A DNA stretch of 64,000 nucleotides from Lachnoclostridium edouardi (GCF_900240245.1 NZ_OESQ01000001.1:2281615-2345614); one strand, 5' to 3'. Shown: positions 1 to 8,201, numbered from the stretch's first letter. Numbers and translations: made by a program. The notes: generated by a model not told the origin, from the letters alone.

Positions 1-390
1 AGATGGGGAGAAGGACATAATAAAGAATGGAGCTATCATGTGCTTCAGTCTCATATTAAAAATGAAGGAAAAGCATATATTTTCCTTCACCGCTGTAAAA
101 TAGGGGAGGCAGAGGGAGTTTTAAGGAGAACTATTCACCAGGCTTACAGAAACGGCGCGGCTGAGATTTTTGTGGCGGATTATTCTAAGGAAAATGCGAC
201 TGAAACTGGAAAGCAGTATGGCTATTACCGCTTAAATCTTCTGGAAGATAAAAATAAGTTTTTCCAGGCTATAGACAGTAAGGACAGACAGGAGATGGAA
301 AACCTTTCTCAGATGGCTGATTTAGTAAAAGAGGGCGGAATAGAGGAGGGCAGATTTTTTCTGGCTGAGGATGTAGGCGAAAACCCTTGA
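1..390 (+). CDS. Hypothetical protein, 5'-truncated by the window edge
   Basis: The reading frame is open from base 1 to the TGA at 388-390, so the gene begins outside the window; an internal GTG at 40 is unlikely to be the true start. The visible 129 residues are hydrophilic and acidic near the end, with no signal peptide, membrane segment or motif that I recognise. It lies directly upstream of the rplM promoter and has no clear terminator of its own. No function is proposed. Confidence 0.5.
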   Translation, partial: RWGEGHNKEWSYHVLQSHIKNEGKAYIFLHRCKIGEAEGVLRRTIHQAYRNGAAEIFVADYSKENATETGKQYGYYRLNLLEDKNKFFQAIDSKDRQEMENLSQMADLVKEGGIEEGRFFLAEDVGENP

Positions 391-429
391 TTTTTCCTGA
401 TTTCTCTTAGAATTTTATGGAAAAATGGG

Positions 430-458
430 TTGACACATTTTGAATGGTATTATATAAT
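430..458 (+). promoter_or_regulatory. Sigma-A promoter of rplM-rpsI
   Basis: A perfect TTGACA (430-435) and a perfect TATAAT (453-458) are separated by 17 bases. Transcription would begin near 465, giving a leader of about 100 bases before rplM. Confidence 0.9.
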
Positions 459-479
459 GTATAACTGTGACGTTAGACG

Positions 480-515
480 AAAATGCTTAAACCAAAGCCC
501 CGGAGTAAGCATTTT
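480..515 (+). promoter_or_regulatory. L13-type ribosomal protein leader hairpin
   Basis: AAAATGCTTA (480-489) pairs perfectly with TAAGCATTTT (506-515) around a 16-base loop, inside the rplM leader and about 35 bases before the ribosome binding site. Firmicute rplM-rpsI operons are known to carry an L13-binding autoregulatory leader. The identification here rests on position and one strong hairpin only, not on a covariance match. Confidence 0.55.
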
Positions 516-564
516 AGGATATAGTTATTTCTTTATAACATTGATTTTAACAGGAGGTTGACCA

Positions 565-993
565 ATGAAAAGTTTTATGGCTAGTCCAGCGACTATTGAT
601 AGAAAATGGTACGTAGTTGATGCTGCGGGATGTACTTTAGGACGTTTGTCTTCTGAAGTTGCTAAGGTTTTAAGAGGTAAAAATAAACCAATTTTCACAC
701 CTCATATGGATTGTGGAGATTATGTAATCGTTGTAAATGCAGATAAAGTTGTTGTAACAGGTAAAAAGTTAGATCAGAAGATTTACTATAATCACTCCGA
801 TTATGTTGGAGGAATGAGAGAGACTACTTTAAAAGAAATGATGGCTAAAAAGCCTGAGAAGGTAGTTGAGTTAGCAGTTAAGGGAATGCTTCCAAAGGGA
901 CCTTTAGGAAGAAGCATGATGGACAAACTTCACGTTTATGCAGGCCCAGATCACGAGCAGGCTGCACAGAAGCCAGAAGTTTTAACATTTTAA
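565..993 (+). CDS. rplM: 50S ribosomal protein L13
   Basis: The 142-residue product has the normal L13 length. It shows the family signatures [20 protein letters not shown] near the N-terminus and [10 protein letters not shown] near residue 110. L13 is an early-assembling protein of the large ribosomal subunit that binds 23S rRNA. The start follows a strong AGGAGG site. It is co-transcribed with rpsI 26 bases downstream, the usual bacterial pairing, from the promoter at 430-458, and may be autoregulated through the leader hairpin at 480-515. Confidence 0.98.
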   Translation: MKSFMASPATIDRKWYVVDAAGCTLGRLSSEVAKVLRGKNKPIFTPHMDCGDYVIVVNADKVVVTGKKLDQKIYYNHSDYVGGMRETTLKEMMAKKPEKVVELAVKGMLPKGPLGRSMMDKLHVYAGPDHEQAAQKPEVLTF

Positions 994-1019
994 TAAGGTC
1001 TTGAAAGGAGGAAATTAGA

Positions 1020-1412
1020 ATGGCTAACGCAAAATTCTACGGAACAGGAAGAAGAAAAAAATCTATCGCTAGAGTATACTTAGTGCCAGGCACAGGTAAA
1101 ATCACAATCAATAAGAGAGATATCGACCAGTATCTTGGTCTTGAAACATTAAAATTAGTTGTTCGTCAGCCACTGGTAGCTACTGAGACAGTTGACAAAT
1201 TTGACGTATTAGTAAACGTACATGGCGGCGGTTTCACTGGCCAGGCCGGAGCAATCAGACATGGTATTTCCAGAGCTCTGCTTCAGGCAGACGCTGATTA
1301 CAGACCAGTTCTGAAAAAAGAAGGTTTCTTAACAAGAGACCCAAGAATGAAAGAAAGAAAGAAATACGGTCTCAAAGCGGCTCGTCGCGCTCCGCAGTTC
1401 AGCAAGAGATAA
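1020..1412 (+). CDS. rpsI: 30S ribosomal protein S9
   Basis: The 130-residue product has the standard S9 length. The N-terminus carries the [15 protein letters not shown] signature, the middle has [19 protein letters not shown], and the C-terminus ends in SKR, the conserved basic tail that contacts tRNA in the ribosomal P site. It is the second gene of the rplM-rpsI operon, preceded by AAAGGAGG, and is followed by an intrinsic terminator at 1446-1480. Confidence 0.98.
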   Translation: MANAKFYGTGRRKKSIARVYLVPGTGKITINKRDIDQYLGLETLKLVVRQPLVATETVDKFDVLVNVHGGGFTGQAGAIRHGISRALLQADADYRPVLKKEGFLTRDPRMKERKKYGLKAARRAPQFSKR

Positions 1413-1445
1413 TCAGATATTCGAGAACAATTCAATACAGTATAC

Positions 1446-1480
1446 AACCTCTCAGGACTTTTGGTCTTGGGAGGTTTTTT
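1446..1480 (+). terminator. Rho-independent terminator of rplM-rpsI
   Basis: AACCTCTCAGGAC pairs with GGTCTTGGGAGGTT around a short T loop, and the stem runs into a TTTTTT tract. It lies 34 bases after the rpsI stop codon. Confidence 0.85.
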
Positions 1481-1548
1481 GTCTGATAAATTTGTTTGAC
1501 AAGTTGAAAAAATACAACTATAATATTATTGATAATTAAGTAATGACA

Positions 1549-1645
1549 GCCTTTCTCTGTTGCGGAGAGGCAAAATAGTATAATTTTTGATTTATAACAT
1601 AAGTTATAATAATCGGGTGCAGCTCCTGATTTCTCCGCTGCGGAG
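1549..1645 (+). other. Two related GC-rich hairpins in an intergenic leader
   Basis: The 315-base gap between rpsI and the next gene holds two similar short hairpins, TTTCTCTGTTGCGGAGAG near 1552 and TTTCTCCGCTGCGGAGAG at 1630, about 75 bases apart. The second has a perfect CTCCG/CGGAG stem. They precede the terminator-like hairpin at 1679-1709 and may belong to a structured leader of the gene at 1728. No known riboswitch class was recognised. Confidence 0.3.
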
Positions 1646-1678
1646 AGTTTAAATATGAGCAGAATAAAATAGCTGTAT

Positions 1679-1718
1679 GAAAGAGTTCTGGTTGTTACAG
1701 AACTCTTTCTTGATTTTG
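1679..1718 (+). terminator. Terminator-like hairpin just before the PBECR4-like gene
   Basis: AAAGAGTTCTG (1680-1690) pairs perfectly with CAGAACTCTTT (1698-1708), followed by a weak T-rich stretch (CTTGATTTT). It covers the alternative start at 1677, which argues that translation starts at 1728. It could act as a conditional terminator in the leader. Confidence 0.4.
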
Positions 1719-1727
1719 GGGGATAAA

Positions 1728-2357
1728 ATGTACAGCGCAGTTGAATTAAAAGAACTTACAGTAAAACCTAGGATAAATGATATAACTTTGAATGTTCTAA
1801 GAGAATACTACGAGATGTTTTTGTGCCCGTTTATTTATACTTATACTGTTAAAAGTAAGAATAATCAAAGAACAATTTCGGTACGGTTTAATAGTTATAA
1901 TTTCTGTCATTTACTAGGAATAGAATCTATCGCAAAGCCAGCAGTTAGACTTTCAGAATTACATAATTACCGCGGCGAAGATGGGTGGAACAATATAAAA
2001 GATGGTATCGTCGACATTAGACATTTAAAACAGTTAAACAGAAGACAATTTCAAAATGTGAAAGCAAAGTATGTATATTTTTATTTGATGCCTTCTTTGC
2101 TGGAATCGCCTCTGGCAGTAAATTATGATAAAAGTAAAGTGATGCCACCGACTCGAATAGATTGTGAAATTTTATTTTACAGTACATATGATAATGCAGT
2201 AATTCATTTGGGATTAGAAAAAGTTGAACGAGAGGAGTACTACATTCCACGAACCTTCTTTGTGGAAAAGTTGGGCAAGGAAGGAGACAAAGATATTTAC
2301 ATTGATAATCAGGAAGAAATTACAGTCATAAAGGAAAGTAAAATAATTATGTTGTAG
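1728..2357 (+). CDS. PBECR4-like domain protein
   Basis: The product is about 209 residues. I chose ATG 1728 because a GGGGGAT site precedes it, while the upstream ATG at 1677 falls in a hairpin. Features include HLLGIES near residue 67, a GEDGWNNIKDGI stretch, a LMPSLLESPLAV segment, an acidic-aromatic DCEILFYS segment and YYIPRTFFVEK near the C-terminus. This pattern resembles the PBECR4 group (a predicted barnase/EndoU/colicin/RelE-type nuclease fold found in phage and mobile proteins). The match is from memory of the family pattern. The gene is AT-rich, stands alone, and has no antitoxin-like partner beside it. Confidence 0.5.
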   Translation: MYSAVELKELTVKPRINDITLNVLREYYEMFLCPFIYTYTVKSKNNQRTISVRFNSYNFCHLLGIESIAKPAVRLSELHNYRGEDGWNNIKDGIVDIRHLKQLNRRQFQNVKAKYVYFYLMPSLLESPLAVNYDKSKVMPPTRIDCEILFYSTYDNAVIHLGLEKVEREEYYIPRTFFVEKLGKEGDKDIYIDNQEEITVIKESKIIML

Positions 2358-2379
2358 CAGGTTTTTATTGTGTCAAATA

Positions 2380-3060
2380 TTAAGTTAATTTACTTCCGTT
2401 GGCTGTCAGCTTAAATTTACAGCCTAATACTTCTGCTGCTCTCCGGCACATAATCATTCTTTGGAGAAAGATTTCAAAATAATCCATTACGGAACACATT
2501 GTATCGTCCAGTTCCAAATCCATTTGAATTACCATTTTTTCAGCATTTACAGAAAGCTTAGAGGAGAGAGCGGCATAATTGACCCGGTCGTGGGCGTCAA
2601 AGCTGGCAATGACCTGATTTCGCACCCGATTTCTGCGTACGTCTGTTTTATCTGCCAGTATGAGAGCAGCTGATACCACGTCTACCGCGGTTCCAGTGCT
2701 TTCGTCGTGATTTCCTATGGCTGAAGCTATTATAGCTGCATCTTCTAAAGGCAGCTCCAGCTTTTTTAAAATTTCGTAGGCCAAAATTGCTCCGCTGTGG
2801 GCGTGGTCGTGTCTGTTAATCGCGTTGCCAATGTCGTGCATATATCCGGCAATTTTACTTAAATATATATGATGCTTACTACAGCCTAATTTTTTCAAAA
2901 TTTCTCCTGCTGTCTCAGCTACCTTTGCGGCATGTTTTCCAGAGTGTTCTGTATAGCCTAATTTTCCTAAAACTTGATTTCCCTGTTCAATTAAAATATT
3001 AATCTCCTGATTTTTTCTGATTTGTTCATATGTGATGTTTTCTTGCTTTTTCTCTTTCAC
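2380..3060 (-). CDS. HD-domain phosphohydrolase
   Basis: The 226-residue product carries a metal-binding HD domain: H43, the H75-D76 pair in GYMHDIGNA, further histidines in RHDHAHSG (near 84-88), a GNHDE motif near residue 117, and ADKTDVRRNRVR in the place of the distal Asp. HD proteins hydrolyse phosphomonoesters or phosphodiesters, often of nucleotides; the substrate is not evident here. The start codon is a GTG with only a moderate ribosome binding site, so a nearby alternative start is possible. It is transcribed divergently from the cysteine operon and ends 22 bases from the convergent PBECR4-like gene. Confidence 0.8.
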   Translation of the reverse strand: MKEKKQENITYEQIRKNQEINILIEQGNQVLGKLGYTEHSGKHAAKVAETAGEILKKLGCSKHHIYLSKIAGYMHDIGNAINRHDHAHSGAILAYEILKKLELPLEDAAIIASAIGNHDESTGTAVDVVSAALILADKTDVRRNRVRNQVIASFDAHDRVNYAALSSKLSVNAEKMVIQMDLELDDTMCSVMDYFEIFLQRMIMCRRAAEVLGCKFKLTANGSKLT

Positions 3061-3214
3061 AGTACTTTTTACCTTTCCCGGTATTAGACTAAATAATGAT
3101 ATTTAATTTCCGATTTAATATTAGTTATTATCTGTACAAAGAAAAAGTATATCCAGATTTTATAAGTTCTGCTATCTGATTTTTGTAAAATCTTAGTAAA
3201 AAACATAATTCCTA

Positions 3215-3243
3215 TTGACATACTATGAAATAAGTGGTAATCT
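3215..3243 (+). promoter_or_regulatory. Promoter of the cysteine operon leader
   Basis: TTGACA (3215-3220) and TAATCT (3238-3243) are separated by 17 bases. The predicted transcript starts about 3250, just before the first arm of the leader hairpin at 3256. Confidence 0.7.
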
Positions 3244-3255
3244 TTTAAACAACTA

Positions 3256-3391
3256 ATTCATATTAAATAGATATGAATGGAGGTACTTTATGAACGCTAT
3301 ATTTATCAGGCTGCTGAGAGAAAATTTCCGAAATGGGCGAATGTGCTGTTGTAAATAACCAGAAGGCAGTGACTGCTGCAAAGATTCATAT
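3256..3391 (+). promoter_or_regulatory. Candidate cysteine-responsive leader with competing arms
   Basis: ATTCATAT occurs at 3256-3263 and again at 3384-3391. Its complement ATATGAAT occurs once, at 3271-3278, immediately before the GGAGG site of the leader peptide. The single complement can therefore pair with either the upstream or the downstream copy, the layout of an on/off switch. A GCAG-TGA-CTGC hairpin near 3366-3376 follows the leader peptide stop. This is read directly from the sequence; the regulatory role is inferred. Confidence 0.5.
3290..3358 (+). CDS. Polycysteine leader peptide (22 residues)
   Basis: An ATG with a strong GGAGG site six bases upstream opens a 22-codon frame ending in the residues Met-Cys-Cys-Cys-Lys and TAA. 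The three Cys codons (TGC TGT TGT) stand just before the end. The peptide begins 47 bases after the predicted transcription start and ends 66 bases before an operon for cysteine and homocysteine synthesis. This is the arrangement of amino-acid attenuation leaders, in which slow decoding of the regulated amino acid changes RNA folding or downstream translation. Polycysteine upstream ORFs that sense cysteine are established in mycobacteria. Function here is inferred. Confidence 0.65.
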   Translation: MNAIFIRLLRENFRNGRMCCCK

Positions 3392-3423
3392 GCAAATAAA
3401 AATAATGAAAGAAGGTATTTACA

Positions 3424-4713
3424 ATGGCAGATAAAACATTCAGATTTGAAACATTACAGGTACATGCAGGACAGGAACAGCCAGACCCGGCTACTGGAGC
3501 CAGGGCAGTGCCTATTTATCAGACTACATCTTATGTATTTGACAACTGCGCTCACGCAGCGGCCAGATTTGGCCTGGAGGACGCAGGAAATATTTACGGA
3601 AGACTTACAAACAGTACTCAGGATGTGTTTGAAAAGCGGGTGGCGGCTTTGGAGGGAGGCGTAGGAGCTTTGGCAGTTGCATCAGGAGCTGCAGCCATTA
3701 CTTATGCATTCCAGGGCTTAGCAAAAGGCGGAGACCACATTGTTTCAGCCAGAACTATATATGGAGGCTCTTATAATCTGTTGGAGCATACTCTTCCAGA
3801 ATATAGCATTCACACTACTTTTGTAGATCCAGAGGACCCGGAAAATTTTAGAAAAGCTATAAAAAATAATACAAAAGCAATATTTATAGAAACTTTGGGA
3901 AATCCTAATTGTAATATTATTAATATGGAAGCTGTTGCTGCGATTGCCCATGAAAATGGAATTCCATTAGTAGTAGATAATACATTTGGAACGCCATGGC
4001 TGTTTCGCCCTATAGAACACGGAGCGGATATTGTAGTACATTCTGCTACAAAGTTTATAGGCGGGCACGGCACCACCTTAGGCGGAATTATTGTGGACAG
4101 CGGAAAGTTTGATTGGAAGGCCAGCGGAAAATTCCCCTCTCTTACAGAGCCTAACCCCAGTTATCACGGGGTGATTTTTACAGAGGCAGCAGGAGCAGCG
4201 GCATTTATTACTAAAGTGAGAGCAGTGCTTTTAAGGGACACTGGGGCTACTCTTTCTCCCTTCCATGCATTCCTGCTTTTACAGGGACTTGAGACCTTGT
4301 CCCTGAGAGTAGAACGTCATGTGGAAAATGCTTTAAAGGTAGTAGATTATTTAAACTCCAATCCTTTAGTAGAAAAAGTAAATCATCCGTCCTTGCCAGG
4401 CCATCCGGACCATCAGCTTTATGAAAAGTATTTTTCTCATGGCGCAGGCTCGATTTTTACATTTGAAATAAAAGGAAATGATGAAAAAGCTAAAGCATTT
4501 ATTGACCATTTAAAATTATTTTCCCTGTTGGCAAATGTAGCCGACGTAAAATCTTTAGTAATTCATCCTGCCAGTACAACCCATTCTCAGTTAACTGAGA
4601 CAGAATTAAGGGAGCAGGGAATCAGACCAAATACAATTAGATTATCTATAGGAACAGAGCATATTGACGACATAATTGAAGACTTAGAACAGGCCTTTCG
4701 GGCAGTATTATAA
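3424..4713 (+). CDS. metY: O-acetylhomoserine sulfhydrylase (Cys/Met metabolism PLP enzyme)
   Basis: The 429-residue protein is a full-length fold-type I PLP enzyme of the Cys/Met metabolism family. It starts with the FETLQVHAGQ segment typical of MetY-type sulfhydrylases. The Schiff-base lysine is K210 in HSATKFIGGHGTTLGG, preceded by VDNTFGTPW. Later signatures include HPASTTHSQL and IRPNTIRLSIGTEH. MetY forms homocysteine from O-acetylhomoserine and sulfide, though some homologues use O-acetylserine. It forms an operon with cysK 14 bases downstream, behind the polycysteine leader. Confidence 0.92.
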   Translation: MADKTFRFETLQVHAGQEQPDPATGARAVPIYQTTSYVFDNCAHAAARFGLEDAGNIYGRLTNSTQDVFEKRVAALEGGVGALAVASGAAAITYAFQGLAKGGDHIVSARTIYGGSYNLLEHTLPEYSIHTTFVDPEDPENFRKAIKNNTKAIFIETLGNPNCNIINMEAVAAIAHENGIPLVVDNTFGTPWLFRPIEHGADIVVHSATKFIGGHGTTLGGIIVDSGKFDWKASGKFPSLTEPNPSYHGVIFTEAAGAAAFITKVRAVLLRDTGATLSPFHAFLLLQGLETLSLRVERHVENALKVVDYLNSNPLVEKVNHPSLPGHPDHQLYEKYFSHGAGSIFTFEIKGNDEKAKAFIDHLKLFSLLANVADVKSLVIHPASTTHSQLTETELREQGIRPNTIRLSIGTEHIDDIIEDLEQAFRAVL

Positions 4714-4727
4714 GGAGATGAATCATT

Positions 4728-5657
4728 ATGAAAATATATCATTCTATTACAGAATTAGTTGGAAGAACGCCTTTACTAGAGTTAGAAAAATTTGAGCAGA
4801 AATATGATTTTAAAGGGAAACTTCTGGCTAAATTAGAGTATTTTAACCCGGCGGGCAGTGTAAAGGACAGAATTGCCAGAGAAATGATAGAGATGGCAGA
4901 AGAGGCGGGAGCGCTGAAAAAAGGAGCGGTAATTATTGAACCTACCAGCGGAAATACTGGAATAGGACTGGCCTCTGCGGCAGCGGCAAAAGGCTATAGG
5001 CTGATTATAGTAATGCCGGAAACCATGAGCGTAGAGAGGAGAAACCTTATAAAAGCATATGGCGCAGAGTTGGTGCTTACAGATGGAGCTAAGGGAATGA
5101 ATGGGGCCATTGCAAAAGCAGAAGAACTGGCCGGAGAAATCCCTGAAAGCTTTATACCAGGCCAGTTTGTAAACTTGGCAAATCCTAAGGCTCACAGGAC
5201 ATACACAGGACCGGAAATCTGGGAGGACACAGACGGCAATGTAGATATTTTTGTAGCGGGAGTTGGCACAGGAGGAACTATTACAGGAGTGGGAGAATAT
5301 TTAAAGTCTAAAAATCCTAAAATTCAGATAGTGGCCGTAGAACCTGAGGATTCTCCTGTGTTGTCACAAGGAAAACCAGGACCTCACAAAATCCAGGGTA
5401 TTGGAGCCGGGTTTGTGCCTGAAATTTTAAATACAAAGATTTATGACCAGATTATCCAGGTGAAAAATCAGGATGCTTTTGATACAGGTAGGGAAATAGC
5501 CAGAACAGAGGGAGTTTTAGTGGGAATTTCTTCAGGAGCCGCTTTGTGGGCAGCCCTGCAGCTGGCAAAAAGACCTGAAAATCAGGGAAAGAATATTGTA
5601 GTTCTCCTGCCTGATACAGGAGAGCGTTACTTGTCTACTCCAATGTTTGCAGAATAA
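4728..5657 (+). CDS. cysK: Cysteine synthase A (O-acetylserine sulfhydrylase)
   Basis: The 309-residue protein is a fold-type II PLP enzyme of normal CysK length. The PLP lysine is K46 in [11 protein letters not shown], and the substrate loop TSGNTG is at residues 73-78. The glycine-rich phosphate loop is [10 protein letters not shown] near residue 180, and SSGAA lies near the C-terminus. It makes L-cysteine from O-acetylserine and sulfide. It is the second gene of the metY-cysK operon and is followed by an intrinsic terminator at 5738-5788. Confidence 0.95.
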   Translation: MKIYHSITELVGRTPLLELEKFEQKYDFKGKLLAKLEYFNPAGSVKDRIAREMIEMAEEAGALKKGAVIIEPTSGNTGIGLASAAAAKGYRLIIVMPETMSVERRNLIKAYGAELVLTDGAKGMNGAIAKAEELAGEIPESFIPGQFVNLANPKAHRTYTGPEIWEDTDGNVDIFVAGVGTGGTITGVGEYLKSKNPKIQIVAVEPEDSPVLSQGKPGPHKIQGIGAGFVPEILNTKIYDQIIQVKNQDAFDTGREIARTEGVLVGISSGAALWAALQLAKRPENQGKNIVVLLPDTGERYLSTPMFAE

Positions 5658-5737
5658 TCTATGTAAAATTTTATAAAAATTTTCTTTGGCATATTTCGCC
5701 ATAAAGGGATTATAGCTGCATTTTTCTAAAATAAAAT

Positions 5738-5788
5738 AGGCGCTGAATCTGACTACCCCTTAAAGGGATGAGGATTCAGTGCCTTTTG
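5738..5788 (+). terminator. Terminator between converging cysK and EFR1 gene
   Basis: AGGCGCTGAATCT pairs with AGGATTCAGTGCCT, and an inner CCCCTT/AAGGG stem closes the loop. The 3' arm runs into TTTT, and an A-rich stretch on the other side would also allow it to serve the minus-strand gene. Confidence 0.75.
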
Positions 5789-5820
5789 CATTTTCATATA
5801 AACGTACTGTGTTAGGCTTC

Positions 5821-6609
5821 TTATTTTTGTGGAAATTCTTTATTGTCTGCTAAAATCTCAGATGAGGAAGGGCAAATATAATAGCCGTTTTTCTTTGCTT
5901 TACCTTTGTAGTCAATAGCATGGACCGGGCACTTGTGTATACAGCCTAAGCAGAACATACATTGGTTTCCAAAAGTGATTTTTCCGTCTTTTGTAGTAAT
6001 GTTATTTACAGGACATTCCTTTATACATTTTCCGCAGTGAATGCACTGGTCTGATACCTTAAAAGCCCTGCTGCTTTTCATAAATGTATTAAAACCCCAA
6101 TATGCTGCAGAAGACAAAAACCAATCATTACTTTTGTGCTCATAAAGCTTTAAAACTTGTTTATTTCTAATAATATTTTCTATATTGTGAATGAAAGGAA
6201 TAACTTTTTGTATTTTTAAAACAGCTTCTTCTTTGGAAAGCATTTGATCAGCTAAAAAGTAATTGTCAGGCATGGGAATTCCTGCAAATCCCATATATGT
6301 CATCTGCTTTTTTTATGTGATCCGCTGACAGGAGTTCATTGCAGATCCAGCGTGCCCTCCCATTGTTATTACAAAATAAATTTCTTTACTTCCAGTAAAA
6401 ACAGCATTTTTAAGAAGCAGCTTAACTTTTTTTGGCAAACGCCACGCATAAACAGGCGCTGCCAGTATAAATGGGGTTTCAGAGTGAAATTCCCATTTTT
6501 TATTATACTTGAAAACGTGATTCAGGGATACAATCTCATCTTTTAAATCCCTTGCCATCATTTCAGCTACAAATTTAGTATTTCCAGTGCTGGAAAAGTA
6601 TAAAATCAT
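5821..6609 (-). pseudogene. EFR1-type flavodoxin-ferredoxin split by an in-frame TAA
   Basis: Two open segments lie in the same frame, 6609 to 6316 and 6303 to 5821, separated only by a TAA at 6313-6315 and three codons. Joined, they make about 262 residues, the usual length of EFR1 proteins. The N-terminal part is a flavodoxin-like domain (YFSSTGNTKF, PVYAWRLPKKV, VITMGGHAGSA). The C-terminal part carries two 4Fe-4S clusters (CIHCGKCIKECPV and CMFCLGCIHKCPV) after YMGFAGIPMPDNY. The stop sits inside a conserved linker, so this looks like a nonsense mutation, or a base error, rather than two genes. A T-to-C or T-to-A/G change would restore the frame. EFR1 proteins are presumed electron carriers. 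Confidence 0.8.
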
Positions 6610-6914
6610 ATAGATTACCTCTTTTCATTATCTGATTGAATGTGAAATTATGCTTTTTGCTGTATTAGCTTGTGTATACGGTTGGTAAGTATTATACTGC
6701 TGTAAAGTAACAGATACAAGGGGGGAACATTATTTCCGTTGCCGCTCTTGAACGGCAGGCTCAGTTGTGATATAAAAAATAGTAATGCTCGTGAAATACC
6801 TCGCAAACTGTTTTTCATGTATCGCACGTAAGTGCCTAAAATACAGGCACTAAGTGCTCATAACGATAAAAAAATAGTAATGCTCATAACAATAAAAAAA
6901 GGGAAGTGAATGGA
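6610..6914. other. 305-base divergent intergenic region with short repeats
   Basis: This region separates the minus-strand EFR1 gene from the plus-strand GreA-like gene. ATAGTAATGCTC occurs twice (near 6778 and 6875), each after an A-run. GTGCCTAAAATACAGGCAC forms a hairpin near 6831-6849, and a second dyad GCCGCTCTTGAACGGC lies near 6741. No gene, terminator or known riboswitch was recognised. The doubled segment looks like a small duplicated non-coding repeat. Confidence 0.35.
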
Positions 6915-7418
6915 ATGAATGATCAGCTGACAAAAAGCGATATTAAAAAAATTCAGGAAGAAATTGATTACAGAAAGCTGGTAGTGAGAAAGGAGGCTAT
7001 TGAGGCTGTAAAGGAGGCCAGAGCCCAGGGAGACCTAAGTGAGAATTTTGAATACTATGCAGCTAAAAAAGATAAAAATAAAAATGAAAGCCGGATACGG
7101 TATTTAGAAAGAATGATAAAAACAGCTCATATTATTACAGATGAGTCTAAAGAGGACGAGGTAGGGCTGAATAATAAAGTAACAGTTTATTTTGAGGATG
7201 ATGATGAAACTGAAACATATAAAATTGTGACTACAGTAAGAGGGAATTCTCTGGACGGCCGCATCAGCAATGAATCTCCCCTGGGGAAAGCTATTATGGG
7301 ACATAAAATTGGAGAGCGGGTAAAGGTTAAAACAAATGGAGATGCAGGTTATTATGTAGTAATTAAAGAAATAGAAAAAACAGGGGAGGAAGATTCTGAC
7401 AAATTAAGAAGTTTCTAA
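6915..7418 (+). CDS. GreA/GreB-family transcription elongation factor
   Basis: The 167-residue product is slightly longer than typical GreA (about 158). The coiled-coil N-terminal half carries the acidic tip GDLSENFEYYAAK, which in Gre factors reaches the RNA polymerase active site and stimulates cleavage of backtracked RNA. The C-terminal half has the FKBP-like Gre domain (SPLGKAIMGHKIGERVKV). I prefer ATG 6915, with GGGAAG eight bases upstream, over GTG 6906. It stands alone, so it may be a second Gre paralogue rather than the housekeeping greA. Confidence 0.85.
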   Translation: MNDQLTKSDIKKIQEEIDYRKLVVRKEAIEAVKEARAQGDLSENFEYYAAKKDKNKNESRIRYLERMIKTAHIITDESKEDEVGLNNKVTVYFEDDDETETYKIVTTVRGNSLDGRISNESPLGKAIMGHKIGERVKVKTNGDAGYYVVIKEIEKTGEEDSDKLRSF

Positions 7419-7543
7419 ATTTTTATATTTATTCATACTTATTTAATGAAAACATAAGGGAATTTTTCGTGCCTTTTTTTCCTGGTTGTGTTATCATAAG
7501 CCTTGTCCCTAGAGTGATTGACATAATAAAGGAGGAAAAAATT

Positions 7544-8095
7544 ATGAAAAAGAGAAATTATGTGATCGCAGCAGCAAGTGCACTGGCTTTAGCCTTAACA
7601 GCATGTGGAGGCGGAGCAAAAGATGAGACTATAGCAGCTACAGAGACTTCTGTGGAAGCTACTGATGCAGTTAATGCAGATGATAATACAGCCGAGGCGG
7701 AGGGCGACGTGACAGAGGAAGCTAAGGAAGAAGAATCTGACACAGCAGAAAGCTCTGAAGAAGCTGAAGTAAAAGAGACTCCACAGGAGTTTGCCGACCT
7801 GGTAGCTGATGCAGTTATGAATAAAGACCTGAAGGATTTAGCAGACATGGTTACTTACCCTGTTTATGTAGCAAGCGTAAAGGACAATGAGGGCGTTGTA
7901 GCTGATAAAGAAGCATTCCTTGCATTAGACAAAGACTCTTTATTTACAGAGGAGTTTTCTGACGCAGTGACAGCCTTTGATACTACAACATTAGAAGAGG
8001 TTGAGGCAGGATATGTAATGGGAAGCGATGGAAAGAACATTACATTTAAGGCAGATGACAATGGTAAATTAGGAATCACCGGAATCAACAACTAA
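7544..8095 (+). CDS. Putative secreted lipoprotein with acidic linker
   Basis: The start is ATG 7544 after GGAGGAA; the frame is open upstream to 7469 without a ribosome binding site. The 183-residue product has a lipoprotein signal (MKKRNYVIAAASALALALTAC) with lipobox LTAC, so it should be anchored to the outer face of the membrane. Residues about 28-82 are a low-complexity Glu/Asp/Ala/Thr linker. The remaining 100 residues form a small domain starting ETPQEFADLVADAVMNKDLKDL that I cannot assign. A terminator follows at 8172. Confidence 0.75.
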   Translation: MKKRNYVIAAASALALALTACGGGAKDETIAATETSVEATDAVNADDNTAEAEGDVTEEAKEEESDTAESSEEAEVKETPQEFADLVADAVMNKDLKDLADMVTYPVYVASVKDNEGVVADKEAFLALDKDSLFTEEFSDAVTAFDTTTLEEVEAGYVMGSDGKNITFKADDNGKLGITGINN

Positions 8096-8171
8096 TCCTT
8101 GTACTGAATTGTTCTAAGGTTAAATTTATGTGCAGTCCTCAAAGCGGGGGATGACCCCCTGCGATGAGATA

Positions 8172-8201
8172 TAGCCGTCCTTAACAGGGCGGCTTTCTTT
8201 G
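8172..8201 (+). terminator. Terminator of the lipoprotein gene
   Basis: AGCCGTCC pairs with GGGCGGCT around TTAACA, followed by TTCTTTGTGTTT. Confidence 0.7.

Noticed and set aside
1677..1727. Upstream start of the PBECR4-like gene
   Set aside because: The ATG lies in a perfect hairpin without a ribosome site; ATG 1728 has one.
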